Of a stretch of DNA of 64,000 bases, positions 46,280 through 55,880 are shown one piece after another. The DNA is from Paenibacillus sp. J5C2022 (GTDB lineage: Bacteria > Bacillota > Bacilli > Paenibacillales > Paenibacillaceae): NCBI RefSeq assembly GCF_025567625.1, contig NZ_JAOQJC010000004.1, positions 124,001-188,000 on the forward strand, given 5' to 3'. Below the pieces are notes generated by a model that saw only the letters and a program-made list of their open reading frames with translations, was not told the DNA's origin and made no database searches. The position numbers were made by a program, and so were the translations under genes. Positions within the stretch are counted from its first letter, which is position 1. Each line of letters opens with the position of its first letter.

Positions 46280-49200
46280 ATGAACCATATACAAAAACGA
46301 ATCGAAATAACCGGAATCAGGCAATCGCCTTGGATGGTCGAGGATCGGGGCGCCATAAAAACGGAAGCTTGGATGGAAATAGAATGTGCAGGAGAAACGT
46401 TTGACGGATGGGTTAAGGTTTTCGCTGGAAGCCAGGCTCCAACAATAGAGAAACTTGATTGTATCAGCCCGGGTTCAAGTCGCCATAAACTTCTCATCCC
46501 CGAGCTTGATCAGGACGGGGATCGCGTACAGTTGGAACTATTTGCCGATCATCCGGATAAGGGCGGAGGCCCGCTTGCCACATTTGCAGCTTCGTTGCCT
46601 AAGGCCAAGCGCTGGACGATCTATGTCGCCCACGATATGCATACCGATATCGGCTACACCGACTATCAGGAAGAATTGAAGCATACCATCTACCCCCGTT
46701 ATCTGGATGAGGTGTTTGAATATATTGAACGAACCGCAGATTGGGCAGAAGGGGAGAAATTCAAATATCCGATCGAAGCTTCTTTTATGTTGTACGCTGC
46801 AGCGCTCAAGGCAAGAGACGCAGACTGGATTCAGAAGCTGAAGCAATATATTGCCGAGGGGCGAATTGCTTATCCATATGCCTATGTGCATTTTACGTCG
46901 GAGGGCATGGGTACGGAGGAGATTGCGCGTCAAAGTTATATTTCGGCGCGTTTCCTCAATGATATGTTAGGCACGCCGCCAGCCAAAACATTCGTAAAAA
47001 CGGATGATGCCGGATTCTCATGGGCCAATATAGACGCGCTTGTAGATGCCGGCTGCAAATATTTGTCTCTGCGTCTGCAGGACAATAACTGGAATTATTT
47101 TGAAGGGCATAATCCCCATTATCCGCGGCTTTTCTATTTTCAAGGGAAAAATCCGGAGAACAAGCTGCTTACCTTTGACGGTCCGGTCTATCATTTTGAT
47201 GACTTCGGCATTCGGGAAGCCGACAGCGACATCGTTTACAGGCTTATTTCGGATAAATTCATGGATCGGCAAACGGCGGATTACCCTTATGACGCCTATC
47301 TGCTGCATCTGACAATGGTCAGGGACAACTTCGGAGTCGAACCTAATATTATGAACAACATCAAGAAGCTCAACGAGCGCAAAGACGAACAGGGACGGAG
47401 CTATATTTCGCCCAAGTTTGTCAATTCTGATCTTGAGGATTTCTTTACGTATATCGAGAGTCGTTACGCCGCTCAAATTCCTGTTTTTCAGGGCACAATT
47501 GAGAGTTATTGGAATTTTGGAGCTCCGCAGGTTGCGCATGAAACGGCTTTGAGCCGCGCCAATCATGAGAAGATACCGGCAGCCGAGTTCTATGCCACCG
47601 CAGCCTCCATACTGGAACCTGGTACGCGCTATCCCTATGAAGATTTGCTCCGGGCATATGACGATATGCTGATGACGGATGAACATACCTGGGCCAACTG
47701 GAAATATTATGCCGATGACGATCAATTTAACTGGATGCGGAACAAAGCGATTGAAGCGAGCAATCTGGCAGACGGCCTGTTGCATGACGCGCTGGGCAAC
47801 CTGAATCGACTAATTTCCGCTGACGGTCGAACAATAGTTGTCTATAATCATGCTTCTTGGGACCGAAGCGATATCGTAGTGCTGGAGCGTCAAGAGCTGC
47901 TCGAGGATTGCGGACTTTTGGATATTGGCAGTGGAGCGTCTGTTGAGGTTCAACGATTGTCAGACGGTAAGGCCGTTTTCATTGCACGCGATGTTCCAAA
48001 GCTGGGATACAAATGTTACCGGATCATGCCGAATGCTCAATGTAATTCGGAGGGAAGAAGCATTATAGCTGATTCACGCAGCATTGAGAACCGCTTCTTC
48101 AAGGTTACACTAGATGAGACGGGTTCGATCTGCAGCATCGTGGACAAGCAAAACGGCAATGCCGAGCTTGTCGATCCCGATTCGGAGCATAAGATGAATC
48201 AGTATGTCTACTATACCTCCAGAAAAGAGCTTTATGAGAATAAGGTTTATTCGGTGGATACCATCCAGTCGGCCGCCATCTCTTCGGAAACGGGGGCAGT
48301 GGTGGGGAAGCTTGTCTCCGAAGGAGCGGCACGCGGTGCGGATCGGATCAGACGCAGCGTTGTACTATACGAGGATCTCGATCGAATTGATATTGTCAAT
48401 GAAGTGTTCAAGGGCGAAGCGCCTGTCATGTATCAGGAAATAGCCGAGGAGGCCTTCTTTACGTTCCCGTTCCTTATGCCGGAATTCGTCATTAAGCATG
48501 AGATGCCGACTGGCGAGATGCGCCCCTATACAGATCCCGATATTACCACCAAGACCGATCAGTTTTTCTGGTCCAATACCGACTTCTACACGGTTAACCG
48601 CTGGATTGACATCGGGGGCCCGGATCATTACGGGATAGGCTTCTCCACGCTTGATGCTTCGGTTGTTCAATACGGGGGCAGAAGAACCTGTCATTGGGAT
48701 AAATACTATCAAACGGAAAAACCGTGGGTATATTCATGGATTTACGATAATTTATGGAGCACCAATTTTCCGTTTACGCAGCCAGGTCCGATGACCTTCC
48801 GTTATTCCATCCAGCCTCGTAAGGGTGCGGACTGGAAGGAAGGAAGGACAGACAAATTCGGCATCAACGCCGCCAATCCACTCAAGACTGCCATCATCGC
48901 GGACAGGCAGGAAGGGAGACTTGGGGGGAGAACGGGACAGTTCCTGACGATAGATCGGGACAATGTCATATTAACGACAGCTAAACTGGCTGAAGCCAAC
49001 GGTGAAGGCGTTATTTTGCGATTTAATGAGACTTTGGGAGAAGACACACATGTGACGGTTGATTTGTCTAGATTGCTGACTCCCGATTTTGCGTATATGA
49101 CAGATGTTGTTGAAAATAACAAAAGTTTGCTCCGTCCAGTAGACGGAACGGTATCGTTCACAATCAAAGGACATGGCTGGACTACGCTCCGACTTGTACA

Positions 49201-50221
49201 CGGAAGCGCACCAGGGCAAGTTGCCGGTTTGTCCGCTGTGACTGATAAGTCGGGAACCATAGTGTCATGGGAGCCAGCCCTTGATCGGACATGCTGTTTC
49301 TACGAGGTTTTCAGGGACATCAATGCCGATTTCGTACCGGGGGCCGGTCATTATATCGCTTCCGTTTCGAAGCCGTATTATTATGACGAACAGGTTATCA
49401 GTGGTTTGAAGCACCGCTATTACTACAAGGTGCGGGCTGTGGCTGTGGGTCGCAAAGGGCTCGCTTCAGGGGGGGCTGAAGCCATGCCGGGCCATATATC
49501 GGCTGAATCCGCGCCAGCAGCTCCTTCATCGTTGAAAGCCTCTGCTTTCGGAAATACGCGCGTATCGCTGTCATGGATCAAATCAGATAATCATCTTACG
49601 GGGGTTCGAGGTTATAAGGTGTATCGAGACGGCGTGGAGATCAAAGACCTGGTGGAAACCATGACGAGCTTCCTGAACGTAGGTCTGCTGCCGAATACGA
49701 CTTATACGTATACAGTGAGAGCTTATGATGGAGAAGGTAATTTGTCTCAACCGTGTGATGCTGCTGTCGTGACCACCATGAACTTCGAATCGGATAATAT
49801 AGCGTCGAAAGCGGTTGTCACGGTATCTTCGGAGAAAAGCGGGCAGTATGCCGGCGCTAATTTGACGGACGGCATATTCGGAATCCGCGATGTGGGTGAA
49901 TGGGTATCCCGTGATGAAGAAAGTCCTTGGGCCATGCTGCAATGGGGTTCTGAAGTCACGATCGCCCGTGTAAACGTCTTCGGCAGATACGGAGGGAATG
50001 AGGAATTGCTGGGCGGCTACGATGCTGGTATTCCCATGAAGGGAATTCTGTTCTTCAGCGACGGGAGCTGTGTGCCAATAGAGCGAATCCGCACTAATGG
50101 TTCCGCCACGCAGATTGAATTCGAGCCGAAGACGATCACATGGATGAAATTTAAGGCTCGCGATCATAAGGGGGGATGTATCGGTCTATCCGAAATTCAG
50201 GTGTTTGAATCTCACAATTAG
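46280..50221 (+). CDS. Cytoplasmic GH38-like mannosidase with FN3 and discoidin-like end
   Basis: A 1313-residue protein without a signal peptide. The GH38 core spans ~110-470, with the zinc motif H-D-M-H-T-D-I-G-Y-T near 118, T-D-D-A-G-F-S-W near 241 and D-E-H-T-W-A near 468. A beta-rich region typical of GH38 enzymes follows, then fibronectin type III units from ~985 and one discoidin-like module at ~1190-1310. ATG 46280 is 7 bases after GGAGG; a near ATG at 46274 is too close. The next gene encodes a secreted paralog with the same core, so this copy may act on imported glycans. Carbohydrate-binding ends on a cytoplasmic enzyme are odd; leaderless export cannot be excluded. Confidence 0.82.
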   Translation: MNHIQKRIEITGIRQSPWMVEDRGAIKTEAWMEIECAGETFDGWVKVFAGSQAPTIEKLDCISPGSSRHKLLIPELDQDGDRVQLELFADHPDKGGGPLATFAASLPKAKRWTIYVAHDMHTDIGYTDYQEELKHTIYPRYLDEVFEYIERTADWAEGEKFKYPIEASFMLYAAALKARDADWIQKLKQYIAEGRIAYPYAYVHFTSEGMGTEEIARQSYISARFLNDMLGTPPAKTFVKTDDAGFSWANIDALVDAGCKYLSLRLQDNNWNYFEGHNPHYPRLFYFQGKNPENKLLTFDGPVYHFDDFGIREADSDIVYRLISDKFMDRQTADYPYDAYLLHLTMVRDNFGVEPNIMNNIKKLNERKDEQGRSYISPKFVNSDLEDFFTYIESRYAAQIPVFQGTIESYWNFGAPQVAHETALSRANHEKIPAAEFYATAASILEPGTRYPYEDLLRAYDDMLMTDEHTWANWKYYADDDQFNWMRNKAIEASNLADGLLHDALGNLNRLISADGRTIVVYNHASWDRSDIVVLERQELLEDCGLLDIGSGASVEVQRLSDGKAVFIARDVPKLGYKCYRIMPNAQCNSEGRSIIADSRSIENRFFKVTLDETGSICSIVDKQNGNAELVDPDSEHKMNQYVYYTSRKELYENKVYSVDTIQSAAISSETGAVVGKLVSEGAARGADRIRRSVVLYEDLDRIDIVNEVFKGEAPVMYQEIAEEAFFTFPFLMPEFVIKHEMPTGEMRPYTDPDITTKTDQFFWSNTDFYTVNRWIDIGGPDHYGIGFSTLDASVVQYGGRRTCHWDKYYQTEKPWVYSWIYDNLWSTNFPFTQPGPMTFRYSIQPRKGADWKEGRTDKFGINAANPLKTAIIADRQEGRLGGRTGQFLTIDRDNVILTTAKLAEANGEGVILRFNETLGEDTHVTVDLSRLLTPDFAYMTDVVENNKSLLRPVDGTVSFTIKGHGWTTLRLVHGSAPGQVAGLSAVTDKSGTIVSWEPALDRTCCFYEVFRDINADFVPGAGHYIASVSKPYYYDEQVISGLKHRYYYKVRAVAVGRKGLASGGAEAMPGHISAESAPAAPSSLKASAFGNTRVSLSWIKSDNHLTGVRGYKVYRDGVEIKDLVETMTSFLNVGLLPNTTYTYTVRAYDGEGNLSQPCDAAVVTTMNFESDNIASKAVVTVSSEKSGQYAGANLTDGIFGIRDVGEWVSRDEESPWAMLQWGSEVTIARVNVFGRYGGNEELLGGYDAGIPMKGILFFSDGSCVPIERIRTNGSATQIEFEPKTITWMKFKARDHKGGCIGLSEIQVFESHN

Positions 50222-50232
50222 GAGGAATGACA

Positions 50233-53200
50233 GTGAGCAGCAGAAGGGCAAAAACTGCTTTGACAGTTGTGTCAGCAATGCTTGTGACGGTATTCGTGTT
50301 TTTGGCAGTACAAATTGTGCACGCCGCAACGACGATAACGAATATTACTCAAACACCATGGATAATCGACGATAGCGGAACATTGAAATCCGAAACGAGA
50401 TTGACTGTCACAAATACGGATTCGCCGTATGATGGATGGGTGAAAATATCGGTAGCCGGATTGACTCCATATATGGAGTCAATCGGTACCGTTGGCAATG
50501 GCGTTAATCAGGTGACGGTTCGTGTTGCGGAGTTGATTAACGACAATGACAATGTAACCTTTCAAGTTTATGACAACTCTGGCGGGACCGGCACACCCAA
50601 AGTATCTGTAACGCTTCCCCAGAAAAAAATCAGGCATTGGAAGGTGTATGTGGCGCATGATATGCATACCGATATCGGATACACCGATTATCAGGAGACG
50701 CTCAGGCTGAATACATTTCCCGGGTTTCTGGACACGGCGCTGAATTTGGCGGACGACACGTCTGCCTGGGGGGATGACGATAAATTCAGATATCCTGTAG
50801 AGGCTTCATACATGTTGTATGACAGTGCACTGAAGGCTCGCGATGCCGACTGGATTGAAAGGCTGAAGACACATGCAGCTAATGGAAGGATCACCTACCC
50901 GTATTCCTACGCCAATTTTGCAACTGAGGGTATGGGAACAGAGCAAATGGCCAGGCAAATGTATTATTCCGCCCGACATTTGAAGGACACCTTGGGAACT
51001 GACCCTAAAAAAGTATATGTGCACACCGACGATACCGGTTTTTCCTGGGCTAACGTAGATGCTTTGGTGCAGGCGGGTGCGAAATACGTTTCGCTTCGAT
51101 TCAATGATTCTTACTGGAATTATTTTGAAGGCCATAATCCGTATTATCCGCGTATTTTTTACTTGAACGGCATGGTTTCCGGCAACAAAGTATTGGTTCA
51201 CGACGGACCGAAATACGATACGGATGACTTCAAATTCAGGAACGCGAACAGCAATGAAACATTCGAGGCGATTTCGTCCAAGATGGTGAATCGTCAGGAA
51301 GCGGATTATCCCTACGATGCGCTGTTGCTGCAATTGACGAACAATCGGGATAACGATCCGATTGAGCCTAATGTGAAGGACAATGTCAAAGCGATGAACG
51401 AACGGGTGGATAGTATGGGAAGGCCATACGTATATCCGCAATTCCGCAACTCGGATATAGAGGATTTCTTCACCTATGTAGAGAGCAATTATGATTCCCA
51501 TATTCCCGCTTTTCAGGGAACGATGGAAAATCTGTGGAATTTCGGGTCCGCCCAGCAATCGGAAATGATCGCGCTAAGCAAAGAGAATCATGAGAAGGTG
51601 CCTGCGGCAGAGTTTTATTCAACGATAGCCAATATTGCCTCATCCAATGCGAGGTATCCTTATGAGGAGCTGTCGCGCGCATACAATGATATGATGCTGA
51701 CCGACGAGCATACATGGGCCGCGATGACCTATTATCCCGACGATATCCAAATCAAGTGGAAAAGAAACAAAGCAATCGAAGCGAGCCGAATTGCCGATCA
51801 AACGTTGGGCAACGCCTTTGCGGCCATTAACAGTCAAATTCCGACATCGGGAAAAACGATTGTGGTATACAATAATTTGTCTTGGGTCCGTTCCGATATT
51901 GTGAAGGTGAAGCAGGTTGATTTGCCGGAATATTTCGACATCAAGGATAAATTGACCGGGCAAACGATCAAGTATCAGAAAACACCGGACGGCGATGTGG
52001 TATTCCAGGCATCTGATGTGCCGCAATATGGCTATAAAACGTTCGAGGTTGTAACGAGAGTGGATGATCCAGTCTTCAGCTCAAGCGTAACAGCTACGGC
52101 AAATACGATAGAAAACAGCTACTTCAAGGTGACCTTTGATGAGACGGGGGCCATTGTCAGCATACTGGACAAGCAAAACGGCAATCGCGAGATGGTGGAT
52201 CATAGCGCGCCTTACAAGATGAACGAATTTCTGTATTTCACGGCGCACAACAACTCTAACCTTTCCCATGGGGTGAAGGAAGCGTATCGGGTAGAAGCCG
52301 CCTCAGCCGTTTCCGATATCGGCGGAATCAGGGGGACATTTACATCAACCGCGTCGGCAATGGGAGCAGACAATCTGCAGCGATCCGTTATTCTTTATGA
52401 TGCTATACCTAGAATTGACATTGTAAATGAGTTTTTGCAGCAGGACTCCTTTTTATCTTATCAGAACAACTATGAAGACATGTTTTTCTCTTTCCCGTTT
52501 GCGGTCGATGATTTCATGATCAAGCATGGCACCCCAACGGGGCCGATACGGCCGTACGTGGATCCGAATATCCATAATCCGACGGATCAGATTTATTACT
52601 CCACTACAGACTTCTATACGGTCAATCATTGGATCGATATCAGCAATCAAGAGAATTACGGAATCGATTTTGCGCCAATTAATGCACCGATGGTTCAGTA
52701 CGGAGAGAGAAGGACGATGTCGCATGACAAGGATTACAACACGCAGCAGCCATGGGTATACAGTTGGGTCTACAATAACGAGTGGCTGACGAACTACAGC
52801 ATGTCACAGCCGGGCAATCGCTCTTATCGCTATGCGATAAGGTCGCATACAGGCTCCGACTGGCAGAGCGGCAGAGCCGACAAGTTTGGACTAGAGCAAG
52901 CCAATGAGTTGAGAGCGTCCGTCATCTCTGGCGCGCAGAGCGGAACGTTCAGCGCCGCTGGAGGAGAATTCCTTAACATAAGCGAGGACAACGTCGTTCT
53001 GACAACGCAAAAGATTGCCGAGGCTAATGGCGAAGGCATGATTTTGCGGTTTATCGAAACCAACGGGGAGGACACCACAGTTACCATTGATTTCTCCGGC
53101 TACCTGATTCCGAGTGAGGTATATGAAACCGATCTTGTGGAGAATGATCTGGCGCAAATGTCTCTTGTGAATGACAAAGTGACCTTTGAGATCAAGGGAC

Positions 53201-55776
53201 ATGGCTGGAAGACGCTGCGGCTCAAGCGCGGTTATGCGCCGGATCAGGTGACGGGGCTTACGGCTGTAGCGGACAGTGACGGCACGCTTGTGGCTTGGGA
53301 CGAATTAAATGAGCCGACCTTGAGCTATTACGAGGTTTTCAGAGGAACCAACGCAAACTTTGTGCCCGGAGCGGGGACGTATGTCGCCTCCGTGAATCGC
53401 AATGTCTTCTATGATCAACAGGTGACAAGCGGTCTCACTAATGATTATTACTATAAGGTGCGTGCTGTATCGTTTGGGAAGAAGGGCGCGTCTTCATCCT
53501 CGGCCCAGGCGCTGGGGGGTGTTATTGCGGATGCGGCAGCGCCGACGGCCCCTTCGGATTTGACGGCAGAAGCGCTGAGTCCCAACTGGGTGACTCTGTC
53601 TTGGGATGCTTCTTATGACGATCTCCTTGGCGTCAAGGGTTACAAAATTTATCGGGACGGCAACGAGATTGCAGATGTGTCGTCCGTGTTCAATAGCTAT
53701 CTGGACGTTATCCTGACCGCAGACACAGCCTACCAATATTATGTCAAGGCGTATGATGAGGCTATTAATTTGTCTGCTCAGAGCAACACGGTGAGCGTAA
53801 CGACGCTGGCGCCTTGGCGAACCGGAAATATTGCGCCGTTGGCAACATTCACGGCATCCTCGACGCTAGGAAGCGATGGACCGGAGAAAGCAGCGGACGG
53901 CATTATTACGATCCAGGGGACAGGAGAATGGGTTTCCCATGCGGAGCTTAATCCTTGGATAAGGCTAGATTGGCCAACCAAAAGAGAGATCGGCAAGATT
54001 GTTCTTGTAGATCGCTCTAACCATACGGATAATGCGAGGGACGGCGTACTGACGTTCAGCGACGGTAGTTCCATCGAGGTCAACGGAATCGATATTTTCG
54101 GACGGCCCAAAGAAGTTGTATTTGACACCAAAAATGTCAGTTGGGTTCGATTCGATGCGACCAACGGCCAAGGTTACAATGTCGGATTAAGCGAAATTCT
54201 GGTGTTTGAGTCGAACCCGGCTCGCCGGGCGGCTGTTACGGCTTCTTCAGAGCAAGGCTACTTGCCTCCTATCCTCGCTACTGACGGCATTATTGGAACA
54301 CACAACAGCGGCGAGTGGGCATCGAACGAAACGAATCCCTGGATTAGGCTGGATCTGATCGGCGGACAAAAAATTAATCGCGTAGTGCTCTATGACCGGG
54401 TAAACATGCTGGACAATGCGCGAAGCGGAACGCTAACCTTCAGCGATGGCAGCAGTGTGTCCGTCAGCGGAATTCCTGACGACGGCACGGCCAAAGAAGT
54501 CGTTTTTGACAGCAGAACCGTGACCTGGGTGAAGTTTGAGGTGACGGGGGGAACGGGCCCGCGTGTTGGCTTGTCCGAAATTCAGTTGTTTGACGACAAT
54601 CTTGCCCGCCATGCAACCGTAACAGCGTCGTCGCAATTCAGCGCGGGACATACGCCGGAGAAAGCGGCGGACGGCATTATCGGAGAACATGACAACGGGG
54701 AATGGGGCGCGCTTGGCGAATCGAACCCGTGGATACAATTTAACTGGACGACCCGAAAGATCATTGACCGGATTGTGCTATACGATCGAATTAACGGACA
54801 GGATGATGCGAATGGCGGCGTGCTTACGTTTAGCGACGGCAGCAGCCTAACAGTTGATGGCATCCCGTGGGACGGCAAAGCGAAGGAGATCAGATTTTTG
54901 CCTAAAGCAGTCACATGGGTGAAATTTGAAGCCACGGGCGGAACCGGTGTCAACGTAGGATTGTCGGAAGTGCAAATCTACGACGCCAATGCGTTGAGCG
55001 GGGCCAAAATAACGGCGTCCTCAAACAGTGTCAATCTGTTGCCTGCCATGGTTGCAGACGGTGTAGTAGGGACGGCCAACAGTGGTGAATGGGCATCGCT
55101 CGGCGAGCAAAACCCGTGGCTGAGATTTGATTTCACCCAAGTCAGTCCAAGGCCGATCAACCGGATTGTCATTTATGACCGTCCGGGTAACGACGACGCG
55201 AACAGCGGTATACTGACGTTCAGTGACGGCAGCAGCATGGAGGTGTCGGGCATACCGGGAGACGGCTCGCCCAAGCTCGTTCATTTCCCGACGAAGCATG
55301 TGTACTGGATGAAATTCCAGATTACCGGTGGCGTAGGACCAAATGTAGGGATCAATGAAATCGAGGCGTACGATGTCAACCTGGCTTACAATGCCGAAGC
55401 AACGGTGTCATCCGAGCATGCAAGCAACAAAAAATACGGCTATAAACTGAACGACGGCATCATTGGATGGGATAATGAAGGAGAATGGTCCTCCACCGAA
55501 ACTAATCCTTGGGCCAGACTGGATTGGGGTAATCCCGTTACCGTTCGAAGAGTAGTGTTGTACGACCGATGGCACCCGAATGACAATGCGCGCTCCGGCA
55601 TCTTATCCTTCAGTGACGGCACCAGCATTAGTGTAACGGGGATACCGGATGATGGGGAGGAGAAGGTTGTTACTTTCGACGCTAAAACGGTGTCCTGGAT
55701 CAAATTCCAGACGACCGGCGGAGTTGGCGGTTATGTCGGCTTGTCCGAAATTCAAGTATTCGAACATATAGATTAG
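50233..55776 (+). CDS. Secreted GH38-like mannosidase with five discoidin-like modules
   Basis: An 1847-residue enzyme. A signal peptide ends near residue 33 (V-H-A-A). A small beta domain precedes the GH38 core, which repeats the motifs of the upstream paralog: H-D-M-H-T-D-I-G-Y-T near 142, T-D-D-T-G-F-S-W near 265, and T-D-E-H-T-W-A near 490. FN3 units start near 1010. Five discoidin-like modules of about 130 residues fill ~1198-1845, each with G-E-W, N-P-W-x-R-L-D and L-x-F-S-D-G-(S/T)-S. GTG 50233 is 7 bases after GGAGG, while ATG 50227 nearly touches it. It probably trims mannosides on large glycoconjugates outside the cell, held to them by the repeats. Confidence 0.85.
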   Translation: MSSRRAKTALTVVSAMLVTVFVFLAVQIVHAATTITNITQTPWIIDDSGTLKSETRLTVTNTDSPYDGWVKISVAGLTPYMESIGTVGNGVNQVTVRVAELINDNDNVTFQVYDNSGGTGTPKVSVTLPQKKIRHWKVYVAHDMHTDIGYTDYQETLRLNTFPGFLDTALNLADDTSAWGDDDKFRYPVEASYMLYDSALKARDADWIERLKTHAANGRITYPYSYANFATEGMGTEQMARQMYYSARHLKDTLGTDPKKVYVHTDDTGFSWANVDALVQAGAKYVSLRFNDSYWNYFEGHNPYYPRIFYLNGMVSGNKVLVHDGPKYDTDDFKFRNANSNETFEAISSKMVNRQEADYPYDALLLQLTNNRDNDPIEPNVKDNVKAMNERVDSMGRPYVYPQFRNSDIEDFFTYVESNYDSHIPAFQGTMENLWNFGSAQQSEMIALSKENHEKVPAAEFYSTIANIASSNARYPYEELSRAYNDMMLTDEHTWAAMTYYPDDIQIKWKRNKAIEASRIADQTLGNAFAAINSQIPTSGKTIVVYNNLSWVRSDIVKVKQVDLPEYFDIKDKLTGQTIKYQKTPDGDVVFQASDVPQYGYKTFEVVTRVDDPVFSSSVTATANTIENSYFKVTFDETGAIVSILDKQNGNREMVDHSAPYKMNEFLYFTAHNNSNLSHGVKEAYRVEAASAVSDIGGIRGTFTSTASAMGADNLQRSVILYDAIPRIDIVNEFLQQDSFLSYQNNYEDMFFSFPFAVDDFMIKHGTPTGPIRPYVDPNIHNPTDQIYYSTTDFYTVNHWIDISNQENYGIDFAPINAPMVQYGERRTMSHDKDYNTQQPWVYSWVYNNEWLTNYSMSQPGNRSYRYAIRSHTGSDWQSGRADKFGLEQANELRASVISGAQSGTFSAAGGEFLNISEDNVVLTTQKIAEANGEGMILRFIETNGEDTTVTIDFSGYLIPSEVYETDLVENDLAQMSLVNDKVTFEIKGHGWKTLRLKRGYAPDQVTGLTAVADSDGTLVAWDELNEPTLSYYEVFRGTNANFVPGAGTYVASVNRNVFYDQQVTSGLTNDYYYKVRAVSFGKKGASSSSAQALGGVIADAAAPTAPSDLTAEALSPNWVTLSWDASYDDLLGVKGYKIYRDGNEIADVSSVFNSYLDVILTADTAYQYYVKAYDEAINLSAQSNTVSVTTLAPWRTGNIAPLATFTASSTLGSDGPEKAADGIITIQGTGEWVSHAELNPWIRLDWPTKREIGKIVLVDRSNHTDNARDGVLTFSDGSSIEVNGIDIFGRPKEVVFDTKNVSWVRFDATNGQGYNVGLSEILVFESNPARRAAVTASSEQGYLPPILATDGIIGTHNSGEWASNETNPWIRLDLIGGQKINRVVLYDRVNMLDNARSGTLTFSDGSSVSVSGIPDDGTAKEVVFDSRTVTWVKFEVTGGTGPRVGLSEIQLFDDNLARHATVTASSQFSAGHTPEKAADGIIGEHDNGEWGALGESNPWIQFNWTTRKIIDRIVLYDRINGQDDANGGVLTFSDGSSLTVDGIPWDGKAKEIRFLPKAVTWVKFEATGGTGVNVGLSEVQIYDANALSGAKITASSNSVNLLPAMVADGVVGTANSGEWASLGEQNPWLRFDFTQVSPRPINRIVIYDRPGNDDANSGILTFSDGSSMEVSGIPGDGSPKLVHFPTKHVYWMKFQITGGVGPNVGINEIEAYDVNLAYNAEATVSSEHASNKKYGYKLNDGIIGWDNEGEWSSTETNPWARLDWGNPVTVRRVVLYDRWHPNDNARSGILSFSDGTSISVTGIPDDGEEKVVTFDAKTVSWIKFQTTGGVGGYVGLSEIQVFEHID
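53830..55770 (+). repeat. Five tandem discoidin-like modules in coding sequence
   Basis: Diverged repeats start near 53830, 54225, 54600, 54993 and 55381, at spacing of 375-395 bases. Each encodes one beta-sandwich module with the shared blocks A-D-G-I-(I/V)-G, G-E-W and F-S-D-G-S-S. A sixth relative ends the upstream paralog. Codon-level divergence between copies argues against recent amplification. Confidence 0.85.
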
Positions 55777-55782
55777 AACAAA

Positions 55783-55858
55783 AAATTGGAGCGGCGAGCC
55801 ATAGTTGCGCTCGACTTGCAGGCACGAGAAAGAGCGAATGGCCGCCGCTCTGCAATTT
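55783..55858 (+). promoter_or_regulatory. Strong intercistronic hairpin
   Basis: An imperfect stem of about 20 bp: AAATTG plus AGCGGCG plus GCCAT on the left, mirrored on the right with a small bulge, enclosing further pairable sequence. It has no T run after it. It lies between the 5.5 kb mannosidase gene and the GH125 gene and may serve as a processing or stability element. Confidence 0.6.
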
Positions 55859-55880
55859 GGATGAGGAGCAGGGAAACTAA

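Noticed and set aside
53830..55770. Possible CRISPR or satellite-like repeat
   Set aside because: The repeats are coding, about 390 bases long and diverged; they encode protein modules.
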